DNA of 64,000 nucleotides, taken from Neofusicoccum parvum (taxonomy: Eukaryota > Ascomycota > Dothideomycetes > Botryosphaeriales > Botryosphaeriaceae). The first letter of the stretch is position 1. Every line of letters starts with the position of its first letter. The notes under the pieces are model-generated. The model had not been told where the DNA came from. It made no database searches and saw only the letters and a program-made list of their open reading frames with translations. Below, piece by piece: positions 22,758 to 31,349 of this stretch. The DNA lies in the NCBI GenBank assembly GCA_020912385.1, contig CP087206.1, positions 310,001 to 374,000 on the forward strand, written 5' to 3'. The translations under genes and the position numbers were made by a program.

Positions 22758-25700
22758 ATGCGTCTTCCAAAGAAGGTTCTCCTGGCCGTCTTGGCAACCT
22801 TGATCCATCAAGCGACCACGGCACCGACATCTCCCGAGGAGTACTCCGTCTTTAAAGAGGCACAAGCCCGTGCTGCCGAGATCTTGCCGCGCGCGCTTGG
22901 TCAGCTTCTTCCGCGTCAGGCTGGCGTCAATCCTCTCGGAACATTGTGTCCTGATGTTCAGTCGATCGTCTCTCAGCTTCCGTCTGATGTTCAGTCAATC
23001 GCACGCCAGTTGAACCAGGCTCTGTCGAGCGCCATCGCATCCAACCCAGCCCTCATCCCAAGCTCGGCGGCCCAAGCTGTTTCAAGTCTACTTAATGGCG
23101 CGGCATCTAGTGTGGCCGGCCTCCCTAGTGCCAGTTCTGCTGTCCCTACGGGTGCCTCCCTCCCGCTTCCCACAACTAACTTGGCAACTCCAGCGGTGCC
23201 CTCGAGTGCTGAAGGTCTCGCCTCTGCTCTCCCCAGCAATGCAGTCCCGTCGGCTCTTTCGGAGCTGGCCAACGCTCTCCCGAGCGACGTCGCGCCATCT
23301 GTGCTCTCAGACTTGGCCAGCGCGTTGTCTACAAATCCAGCCGCTCTTGAATCTGCACTCACGAACCTGCCTGCTAGTGGGGTTCCCTCGGATCTCGCCA
23401 GTCTAGCGTCGGAGTTGGCCAGCCCTAGTATTCCTTCCGCTCTTCCCACCGACATCGTCAACGACCTTCCCTCAAACGTTGCCAGCGCTCTCTCGGAGCT
23501 GCCTTCCAACATTGCGCCACTCACTTCGGCCCTCGCGGCTCTTCCGAGTGATGCTGTTTCCTCGGTGCTTTCGGATTTGGCACCAGTCTTGAGTGGACTT
23601 CCAAGTAACGCGCTGCCCAGCAATGCTCTACCAAGCGACATCGTCAGCGACCTTCCCTCGGATGTGGCTAGCGCTCTCTCAGCTTTGCCATCTAACCCTG
23701 CGCCTCTATCCTCGGCGCTCGAGGCTCTCCCGAGCGATGCGGTTTCTTCGGTGCTTTCAGAATTGGCTCCAGTCCTTAGTGGCCTTCCAACCAGCGCTGT
23801 TCCAAGCAATGCTTTGCCCAGTGACCTCGGCGAGCTCGCCAGCGGTCTTCCTTCCAACGTTGCTAGTGCTCTGTCGGAGTTGCCGTCTAACCCCGCGCCC
23901 CTATCTTCGGCACTCGAGGCTCTTCCGAGCGATGCCGTCTCCTCCGTGCTCTCCGACTTGGCTCCGGTGCTGAGCGGTCTTCCCACCAATGCCCTGCCAA
24001 GCGGTCTTCCCACCAGCCAACCTGACCTGAGCTCTGCTCTGGGCGGTCTGCCGTCAGACGTTGCAAGCGCCATTTCCGAACTGCCTACGAACCCTGCAGC
24101 TCTTACATCCGCCCTTGGCGCTCTGCCATCCAATGAAGTGCCTTCGGTTCTCTCACAGCTCAGCGATGCGCTCTCAGACCTGTCAACTGCTGCCCCTACT
24201 GCGCCACCTGCATTGAGCTCAGCCCTGGAAAACCTCCCGTCAAACATCGCCAGCGCCATTTCCGAGGTGCCTACAAATCCTGGAGCCCTTTCATCCGCCC
24301 TCGGGGCTCTGCCATCGGACGCCTTACCTTCGGTTCTCTCGGAGCTCAACAACCTGCCCACCAATGCAGTCAGCAATCCCTTCCCCAACCTACCACCGTA
24401 CCTCACCCAAGAGGTTCCTCAGGGTGTGTCCCAGTTGAACAGTAACCTCGCCGGACTTGCGACTCAAGGAATCCCCGAAGCGATTGGCCCTGCCGAAAGC
24501 CTCCTAGTCCCGGGTCTGCCTAATGCGCTCGGCATATCAACTGGCGCGCCCGGTTTGCCCACGCCAGGTGTTCCTTCTCCCGGCATACCCTCGCCAGGTC
24601 TTCCTTCTCCTGGCGTGTCTACGCCGGGTCTTCCTACAACCGCGCTGCCCTCTGAAGAACTTCCCTCACCTGGTCTCCCGTCTTCCGGCATCCCCTCGAA
24701 TGCCGTGTCTTCTGTGCCAGGCGTATCTTCTCCCGGTGTTTCGTCACCCGGTCTGCCTTCTGAAAGCGTGCCCACCGCTGGTTTGCCTACTACTGGTGTA
24801 CCATCTGCTAGCGTCCCGTCTGCCAGTGGTCCTTCTGAAAGTTTACCCTCGAATGCCGTCCCTTCGAGTGTCGTGCCTTCTGGCCTTGTCTCAAACCTTG
24901 CGTCAAGCCCGCCTTCGGCCTCCGTACCGTCCTCGTCTGTGCCCTCGGCGTCTGTACCCTCCGAGTCTGTGCCGTCTGCATCGGTACCATCTGCCTCTGT
25001 GCCGTCCGCATCGGTGCCGTCCGCGTCTGTGCCGTCCGCGTCTGTACCGTCCGCATCTGTGCCGTCCGCGTCTGTACCGTCCGCCTCGGTCCCCTCAGCA
25101 TCTGTACCCTCAGCTTCTGTGCCGTCCGCGTCTGTGCCGTCCGCATCTGTGCCGTCCGCGTCTGTACCGTCCGCCTCGGTCCCCTCAGCATCTGTACCCT
25201 CAGCTTCTGTGCCGTCTGCCTCTGTGCCGTCTGCCTCTGTGCCGTCTGCCTCGGTACCGTCTGCTTCCGTGCCGTCCGCATCCGTACCGTCAGCTTCTGT
25301 ACCCTCGGCGTCCGTACCATCAGCTTCTGTGCCGTCCGCTTCTGTGCCTTCGGCTTCTGTGCCCTCAGCTTCTGTGCCCTCAGCTTCTGTGCCCTCAGCT
25401 TCTGTGCCCTCAGCTTCTGTGCCCTCGGCTTCTGTACCCTCAGCATCGGTACCGTCCGCCTCGGTACCCTCGGCATCTGTTCCCTCAGCATCTGTTCCCT
25501 CAGCGTCTGTCCCCTCGGCATCTGTCCCCTCGGCATCCGTCCCCTCGGCATCCGTCCCCTCAGCATCCATCCCCTCAGCGTCCGTCCCCTCAGCGTCCGT
25601 CCCCTCAGCGTCCGTCCCCTCAGCGTCCGTCCCATCCGCGTCCGTACCATCGGCGTCTGTTCCCTCGGCCTCTGTCCCCTCGGCATCCGTCCCTTCGGCA

Positions 25701-26174
25701 TCCGTCCCTTCGGCATCCGTGCCTTCGGCGTCCGTTCCCTCAGCGTCCGTCCCTTCAACCACCGTACGCTCAGCCTCCGTCTCAGCAGCTGTATCTTCGG
25801 CCTCTGTCCCTCCCGCCTCCGCCACTTCAGCAGCCGTGTCCACTGTCCCCGGCCCCAACGCCGCGATTCCGTCGCGCACGTTACCGGCGGTCAGCGCCCC
25901 ATCCATCATCGCTTCCGGCACGGTCTACGGGCAGGTCTACAACTACGTCTTCTACGCCAACACGGTCGTCAGTGTCAACGGCGGCTTCCTGGATCCGCGC
26001 ACGGGCGCCATCCAGGGCCTGCTTCCCGGCGGCCAGTTTGTGGGCCTGCTGAGCGACGGCTTGCACATCGCCAACCGCCTCGTGCCGTACCCGCCGGCGT
26101 GGCAATCGCTGATCAACGGGTTGGGCATCCAGCTGCCGATTATCAGCAGGTTGCCGAATATCATTCCGGCTTGA
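22758..26174 (+). CDS. Secreted low-complexity repeat protein (56 tandem PSASV-type units)
   Basis: Single-exon gene of 1138 residues with no known family that I recognise. The N-terminus (MRLPKKVLLAVLATLIHQATTA) is a clear signal peptide, so secretion to the wall or medium is inferred. Residues about 60-540 contain five or six imperfect Ala/Leu/Pro/Ser repeats of roughly 50-65 residues built on LPSDVASALSELPSNPAPL-like text. Residues ~590-680 are Pro/Gly/Ser-rich with (P/A)SPG(L/V) units. From 24912 to 25751 there are exactly 56 consecutive five-residue units P-S-x-S-V (rare Glu, Ser or Ile variants). The last ~110 residues differ: a Tyr/Val/Gly-rich domain starting near ASGTVYGQVYNYVFYAN. 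I see no cysteine cluster and no clear GPI signal. The Ser/Thr content suggests heavy O-mannosylation. A structural wall, adhesin-like or surface function is plausible but unproven. Confidence 0.87.
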   Translation: MRLPKKVLLAVLATLIHQATTAPTSPEEYSVFKEAQARAAEILPRALGQLLPRQAGVNPLGTLCPDVQSIVSQLPSDVQSIARQLNQALSSAIASNPALIPSSAAQAVSSLLNGAASSVAGLPSASSAVPTGASLPLPTTNLATPAVPSSAEGLASALPSNAVPSALSELANALPSDVAPSVLSDLASALSTNPAALESALTNLPASGVPSDLASLASELASPSIPSALPTDIVNDLPSNVASALSELPSNIAPLTSALAALPSDAVSSVLSDLAPVLSGLPSNALPSNALPSDIVSDLPSDVASALSALPSNPAPLSSALEALPSDAVSSVLSELAPVLSGLPTSAVPSNALPSDLGELASGLPSNVASALSELPSNPAPLSSALEALPSDAVSSVLSDLAPVLSGLPTNALPSGLPTSQPDLSSALGGLPSDVASAISELPTNPAALTSALGALPSNEVPSVLSQLSDALSDLSTAAPTAPPALSSALENLPSNIASAISEVPTNPGALSSALGALPSDALPSVLSELNNLPTNAVSNPFPNLPPYLTQEVPQGVSQLNSNLAGLATQGIPEAIGPAESLLVPGLPNALGISTGAPGLPTPGVPSPGIPSPGLPSPGVSTPGLPTTALPSEELPSPGLPSSGIPSNAVSSVPGVSSPGVSSPGLPSESVPTAGLPTTGVPSASVPSASGPSESLPSNAVPSSVVPSGLVSNLASSPPSASVPSSSVPSASVPSESVPSASVPSASVPSASVPSASVPSASVPSASVPSASVPSASVPSASVPSASVPSASVPSASVPSASVPSASVPSASVPSASVPSASVPSASVPSASVPSASVPSASVPSASVPSASVPSASVPSASVPSASVPSASVPSASVPSASVPSASVPSASVPSASVPSASVPSASVPSASVPSASVPSASVPSASVPSASVPSASIPSASVPSASVPSASVPSASVPSASVPSASVPSASVPSASVPSASVPSASVPSASVPSASVPSTTVRSASVSAAVSSASVPPASATSAAVSTVPGPNAAIPSRTLPAVSAPSIIASGTVYGQVYNYVFYANTVVSVNGGFLDPRTGAIQGLLPGGQFVGLLSDGLHIANRLVPYPPAWQSLINGLGIQLPIISRLPNIIPA
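24912..25751 (+). repeat. 56 x 15-bp in-frame tandem repeat
   Basis: 840 bp of uninterrupted 15-bp units, each encoding P-S-x-S-V. Synonymous third positions vary (gtg/gta/gtc/gtt, gca/gcg/gcc/gct), so the units are not recent identical copies throughout. One segment of six units (90 bp) is duplicated: 25051 onward and 25141 onward are identical for about 76 bp. Confidence 0.95.
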
Positions 26175-27341
26175 GCGGGGGAGATGGGGAAGGAGATGTT
26201 TTGGTGAGAGTGTTGAAGCGGGTTGGTTTGTATCCTTTTTCCCTTTTCGGATTTTTCAACAATCCCTTTTATTCGGTTTTGGATTCTTCGGGAGATGGTT
26301 GACTGGAAGTGCTTCGAGCCTGAGCACTTTCTTTTGTTTCCTCGGTTCTTTCTCCTTGTGTGCGCATTTGAAGTGGCTTGGTTTAGGTAGCTTTTAGTTA
26401 GTACCAGTTGAAATCGAGATCCCCCTTGTCTACACTTGAACTCACGTTGGGTTTTCATCCGGCATGAGAGTGAACCAGCCGTATCCATGTGCAGGCATGC
26501 CGTCGTTCTTTATACTTTACATCCTCTTGTGCCGTCCCAGGCCACCCCCACGCTTCAAGGTACTCCCACATTGCTCACACGGGTAGGCTATACCAATGTG
26601 CTCCGCTTTATTGCGTCGACGCAAGTCTTCAGCATGCTTGAATTTTTCCATGTAGCCTTCTTCAGGGCAGACTAAAAACAATAGGGGTACATCTCCACTC
26701 CTTACTCACTGTTTAAACCCTTCCTGACTCAGCCAGCTCACCGCCCGTAGGAACAACAACCACGCAGTAGGTCAGGGCTTCTCTCCGGAGCCATAAACAG
26801 AAGGCTACATGTCAGAAATTTCTTGCTTCTACAGCTTTTACATTCCCCGAAGAACTCCCAGTGTTGGTCTATGGAAATGGCAATAGCGGATATCTCCTCC
26901 GCTGTGGCATCCCTTAGTCGGTTAGTTGATGAGCCGGTAATGGAGCAATTTGAAGCTGTCGGGAGGATTGAAGGCTGTCTCTGGGGAATGTGGGAGCTTG
27001 AAGAAGGGATGGATGGTATTGATATTACTGCCAAAGACACATGGCGGAATGTCTTCGGTAGTAGTGTTGAGGATTGAATAGGTATGTTGTGGGGAGTGTG
27101 GACGACTGCGTAAATTAAAGCAAGGCTGGAATGGGCGGCTAAGGAGGATGGGTTCATAGGTCAGGTGACTAATACATGAGGCTCAGACAGGCCATTGTGC
27201 ACTGTCTCATCCCGAAAACACATCAGTTGTCCATATTCAAGAGCACACACCTGCACTTTGCTGCAATGATGTCCGATGGTAGCCTTTGAGGTTTTTTTGC
27301 ACTCTTATATCCACACGAGGATATCTCTCTCTTTCTCTCAT
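26175..27341. other. 3' flank of repeat gene and intergenic DNA
   Basis: The first few hundred bases are T-rich and fit the 3' UTR of the repeat protein. Two opposite small frames, 26738-27157 minus (139 codons, ATG start) and 26823-27077 plus (84 codons), overlap. Neither has a recognisable domain or signal peptide, so I do not call either a gene. Confidence 0.5.
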
Positions 27342-27598
27342 CTACTCCTTGCATGTGCCGGGCCATCCACCACAGACGTAGGCGTCGCAGTTGCCCATAC
27401 AGTTTGTCCTCTCTAAGGATCCAGCCGGATTTTGCAGGCACTCAGTGCAGCAAGACTACATCAGGGTTAGTGTAAGGAAAGGCAGGCAAGTAAAACACCA
27501 AAGAGCTGCGGGTAGCTTACTTCGCAGTCGCTCTGGGCCACGGTGCCTGAGACGAGCATGAGCAAGCCGAAGACGAGAGCAGAAGCGGAGAAGCGCAT
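27342..27598 (-). CDS. Small secreted cysteine-rich protein (63 residues, 8 Cys)
   Basis: Two exons, 27521-27598 and 27342-27455, joined by a 65-nt GTAAGC...TAG intron that contains a perfect CACTAACC branch site. The protein starts MRFSASALVFGLLMLVSGTVAQ, a textbook signal peptide with cleavage expected near AQ/SDC. The mature part of about 41 residues holds eight cysteines (25, 28, 29, 32, 45, 49, 54, 61), enough for four disulphides, and ends CGGWPGTCKE. Length, secretion and Cys content fit a fungal effector-like or antimicrobial small secreted protein, but I recognise no named family. An in-frame ATG 20 codons upstream would bury the signal peptide, so 27598 is chosen. A TATA-like ATATTTAA lies about 165 bp upstream. 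Removing the intron extends the frame exactly to a stop with Cys-rich text on both sides, which supports the model strongly. Confidence 0.78.
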
Positions 27599-27762
27599 AT
27601 TGGCCGTTTGAAAAGTAGATGGATGGGGGTAAGGCTGTCCTTCTGATGGTAAGCTCATGCCAAAATGTATGGGTGTTCGCAGGAAACCACGTACGTGAAT
27701 GTTGGTAATCTGGGGGGAGAGTTTGGATGTGGATAGTGTTTACTTCGGGCTCGTCTCTCCTC

Positions 27763-27770
27763 TTAAATAT
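27763..27770 (-). promoter_or_regulatory. TATA-like element of the Cys-rich peptide gene
   Basis: ATATTTAA on the minus strand about 165 bp before the ATG at 27598. The match is by eye only. Confidence 0.4.
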
Positions 27771-29173
27771 CCGCTGCACCAAGTGAATGACATGTTTCCC
27801 CAGATCAACGCTGGGATCGGGCAGGCTGCTTGGGAGCTAGACTGCTCATTACAAGGCGCTCCGTATCAGACGATGGCGCCGAGGCTGTTCAGGCGTCCCC
27901 AAAAATGCCGATCCATTGTCCGGCAGACGAACCTGAGATGCGAAAACGAGACGCAACGAGTCAGTCACGACGTCATGGAGGATGGACTTTACTGACTCAA
28001 GACTCAGTGCTCTGGAGCAGGATAGAGCAGCCTTGTAGGTATTTAGCCAGAAGCTTTGCTCGCTTACCGGTGTGTCCGTTTCTGGTGCGGAATAGCTTGG
28101 AACAAGTACTTGTTTCAAAATCCAGAGAATACGAGCCGCCCGCCGTCTCCAGAGAACATGGAAGGGCAATCCCAATAATTGCTAGATGAATGAGCGCGGC
28201 GAAGCCGGATGCCCCGGAAGCCTGATGTATCAGTAAGAGTAGATAGGCGGTCGTAGCACGGTACACTATTTCCGGTCTGAGAGGCGGGTATGAAGCATGT
28301 GCCGAAGTGTTATATCGATCCGAATGTTGCTTGCTGAGGCACCACGGATCGACTAAGACTTACTAAGGCATCGGGGGGCACTATCAGTAGAAGAGGCAAA
28401 TTTGCTTGATTATTAGGTTTTGGTGAGGCTCAAATAGGCTTTGGAGGTGTTGATGACATGGACAGAGGAGCCAAGCAGCGTAGTGTGTGTTTTCTGGCTA
28501 CTGACGCTTGAACAGGTAAACAGCACACAAGCTTTCTCCCCCGGCTCTCTCCAGTCGTGCGGAGTAAGACGAGAGTTTTGGCTACCTGAAAGTGATAGAA
28601 ACACAAACATGTATCTGCGTAGCAGAGCCGGCCGGCGCTAGTCGAAGGGCAAAAGTCTCAGGAAATACGTGGGGCTGTTTTGTGACGTTGATGAAGTTGG
28701 TGGATGAGGAAAGAGGAGGTGGGTCGTTAAGTAAACAGCATACACGTAGCATCAATCACGAAGACGGTCTGCAATCGTCGGATATGCAGCCGTGCAACGG
28801 CCCCGCCCGGGATTGGATCCGATTGCCCGTTTAGGCGATGCGCACAGGAGTAGCCTGCCAAACGGCCGACGCGCGCCGGGGACACTTTCCCCAACAGCCC
28901 CCGATCTCCAAATGCACCATAGCACCAACCCTATCGCCAGCCAATAGCCACCACGGGAGACAACGGCCCGAGCCTTACCCCATATCGCGGAACACCTAAC
29001 GCCCTATAGACTACAGGTGCTTCCGATAAGCCTATCAGTGCAGCCGGGATGTCGCGGCGAATCCGAGCTCAACACCACTCTTCGCATCCTTATATTCCGG
29101 GATGCAGTCTAAGCTTCTCACGTACGTGGCTGCATTCCCTCGCATTGCTTCCTTCGTGTGCAGAGCTTTGACC
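27771..29173. other. Intergenic region, no gene seen
   Basis: This 1.4-kb stretch lies between two divergent starts, the Cys-rich peptide (minus) and the FMN oxidase (plus). Open frames here (27849-28175 minus, 28441-28641 plus) have no domain or splice support. It presumably holds both promoters. Confidence 0.55.
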
Positions 29174-30780
29174 ATGGCGAACCGACCACAGGCGTTCCAT
29201 CCCAAGATCCTGACCATCAGAGATCTCAAGGATGAGGCTTCCAAAAAGCTCCCACCAATGTATAGAGGTACAGCCAAACCAAGCTGCGCCCATCAGCCAA
29301 TCCCGTGGAAAGCTAACTTGCATCACCAGATTACTTCAATGAAGGCGCAAGTGACATGATAACGTGAGTCCGCCGACCACCAATAAATGAAAAAGCTCAC
29401 CCACCCACCCACAGCCTCCGCGACAATGAGGCCGCCTTCGACCGCTACAAAATCCGGCCGCGCATCCTCGTCAACGTCTCCACCGTCGACACCTCGACCA
29501 CCATCTTCGGGACCAAGGTTTCTTTCCCGCTCGGCTTCGCGCCGGCCGCCATGCACAAGCTGGCCCATCCGGACGGCGAGGTCGCCACATCGCGGGCAGC
29601 GGCTAAGGCCGGCATCTGCATGGGGCTGTCTGCGTACTCGACGACGTCGATGGAGGAGGTCGCAGAGCAGGGGATGGGAAACCCGTACGTGATTCAGCTG
29701 ACGATGTTGCGGGACCGGAGTGTTGCGGAGCAGATGCTCCGGAGAGCTGAGAGTGAGTCCTGCCTTTTCCTGTTCTTCATCATTTTCACGCACCATCGGG
29801 TCTCCTTCCCCCTTCTCTATCATCTTCAGAGGGGGCTGCAAAGCAAAGAAGACACCAGAAAACCGACACTCATCTCCGACCCAGGCTCCGGCTACAAAGC
29901 CGTCTTCCTCACCGTCGACTGCCCGGTCCTCGGCCTCCGCCTCAACGAATACCGCAACAACTTCACCCTCCCCGACGGCATGACCTACCCCAACCTAACC
30001 GACAACCCCACCGTCCCCTTCAGCCTCGCCGACGGCGACCCCAAAAACTCCTACGGTAAGCACCCCGCCACCCCTCCGCCTGCCACCCCTCCACCCCGGC
30101 CCTCACTGACCGCACCAGACAACGCCATAATCTGGGACGACATCATCCCGTGGCTGCGGTCGCGCACGGGCATGCAGCTCTGGCTCAAGGGCGTCTACAC
30201 GGCCGACGACGTGACGCTGGCGATCCGGCACGGCCTGGACGGCGTCGTGGTGTCCAACCACGGCGGGCGGCAGCTGGACGGCGTGCCGGCGACGCTGGAC
30301 GCGCTGCGCGAGTGCGCCGGCGCCGCCGCCGGCAGGATCCAGATCGCGCTCGACGGCGGCGTGCGCCGCGGCAGCGACGTCTTCAAGGCCGTGGCGCTGG
30401 GCGCGCAGTGCGTGTTCGTGGGGAGGGTGCCGATCTGGGGGCTGGCGGTGAGTTCTTGGCCTCCTCCTTGGCGAGGCTGTGTGAGAGGCTGATTGCTGGC
30501 GAACAGGTTGATGGGCAGGAGGGCGTGGAGCTGGCGGTGAAGATATTGATGGCCGAGTTTCGGATCGCGATGGCTTTGGCTGGGTGAGTTGTGATGCCTT
30601 TCTTTCGTCCCTCCTTCCAACTCGTTCCCCCTCTTTGCTATTCTTCCCCGCATGTGGTCTGGAGAGAGAAAAGTGCTGACGATCTTATTTTCTGGATACC
30701 CCAGCTGCAAGAGTGTCAAGGAGATCAACCGCAGCCACCTCTCGTTGCTTGGGTTGGACGGGGTGTTGGCTAAGCTGTGA
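29174..30780 (+). CDS. FMN-dependent L-2-hydroxyacid oxidase/dehydrogenase
   Basis: TIM-barrel flavoenzyme oxidising L-2-hydroxyacids such as glycolate or L-lactate to the 2-keto acid. Seven exons (29174-29267, 29330-29363, 29415-29752, 29885-30055, 30119-30447, 30507-30583, 30705-30780) give 372 residues, normal for the glycolate oxidase branch. The start is ACCATGGCG, an excellent context. Seen: FAPAAMHKLAHPDGE (flavin site), TVDCPVLGLRLNE, WLKGV with Lys236, then SNHGGRQLD with catalytic His260 and Arg263, and DGGVRRGSD for the FMN phosphate. There is no N-terminal cytochrome b2 domain, so it is an oxidase-type rather than a flavocytochrome b2 form. The C-terminus ...GVLAKL ends in AKL, which fits a PTS1 signal, so a peroxisomal site with H2O2 production is inferred. 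The exact substrate is unknown. Confidence 0.95.
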
Positions 30781-31349
30781 GTGTGCGAGGGCGAACGCAC
30801 ATCGCCGCCGTCGCGGCCACCAGTCAAATTATCACGACAACGTAGATCTGGATGGACTAGAGGCAGGCGTTTCAAATTTAAACGACTAATCACGTATCAT
30901 CGATCCACTTTTCACCCTTTTCGTCCAAAGGAAAGGCGTGTTCCGTATGATAAAAATGAAAACAGTACCATTCCCTATCTCCATCCGAACCTAACAGTAA
31001 AATCACATCGAGAGACCGAATCAGGAAAATGAAACATAAGGTATATGTCGGAACGAGAAAAACGACACTCATAAGGCGAATAGCCAGAGAGAAGACGACG
31101 ACCCGATCGAATTAAAGAAAGAAACAAAGACATCCGTAACCAACGACCCCAGACACCGTCCACTCAACCGTCCACCCAATCTCCCTTCCGTCTCTGACAA
31201 AAACGTCTGCCAAGGAGACAAGAAAACGAGAAAAGGAAAGAAATATACCAGAAAGCTATACGTGATCAAAAAACTGGAAATCCAAACCAATGCAAACGCA
31301 TCTCAAAATGAAACCGAATATCATATCTTCATAGTCATCCATACTCCGC
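30781..31349. other. Convergent 3' flank
   Basis: These 570 bp separate the stops of the FMN oxidase (plus) and the coiled-coil gene (minus). The sequence is A-rich and has no gene; two 3' UTRs are expected. Confidence 0.6.

Noticed and set aside
24464..25921. 485-codon antisense frame (Glu/Gly/Thr-rich) in the repeat gene
   Set aside because: It is the reverse reading of the 15-bp repeat; the sense frame has a signal peptide, full-length continuity and a TATA-like element.
26738..27157. 139-codon minus-strand frame with ATG
   Set aside because: No domain, signal peptide or splice support, and it overlaps an opposite frame; kept only as a note in the intergenic entry.
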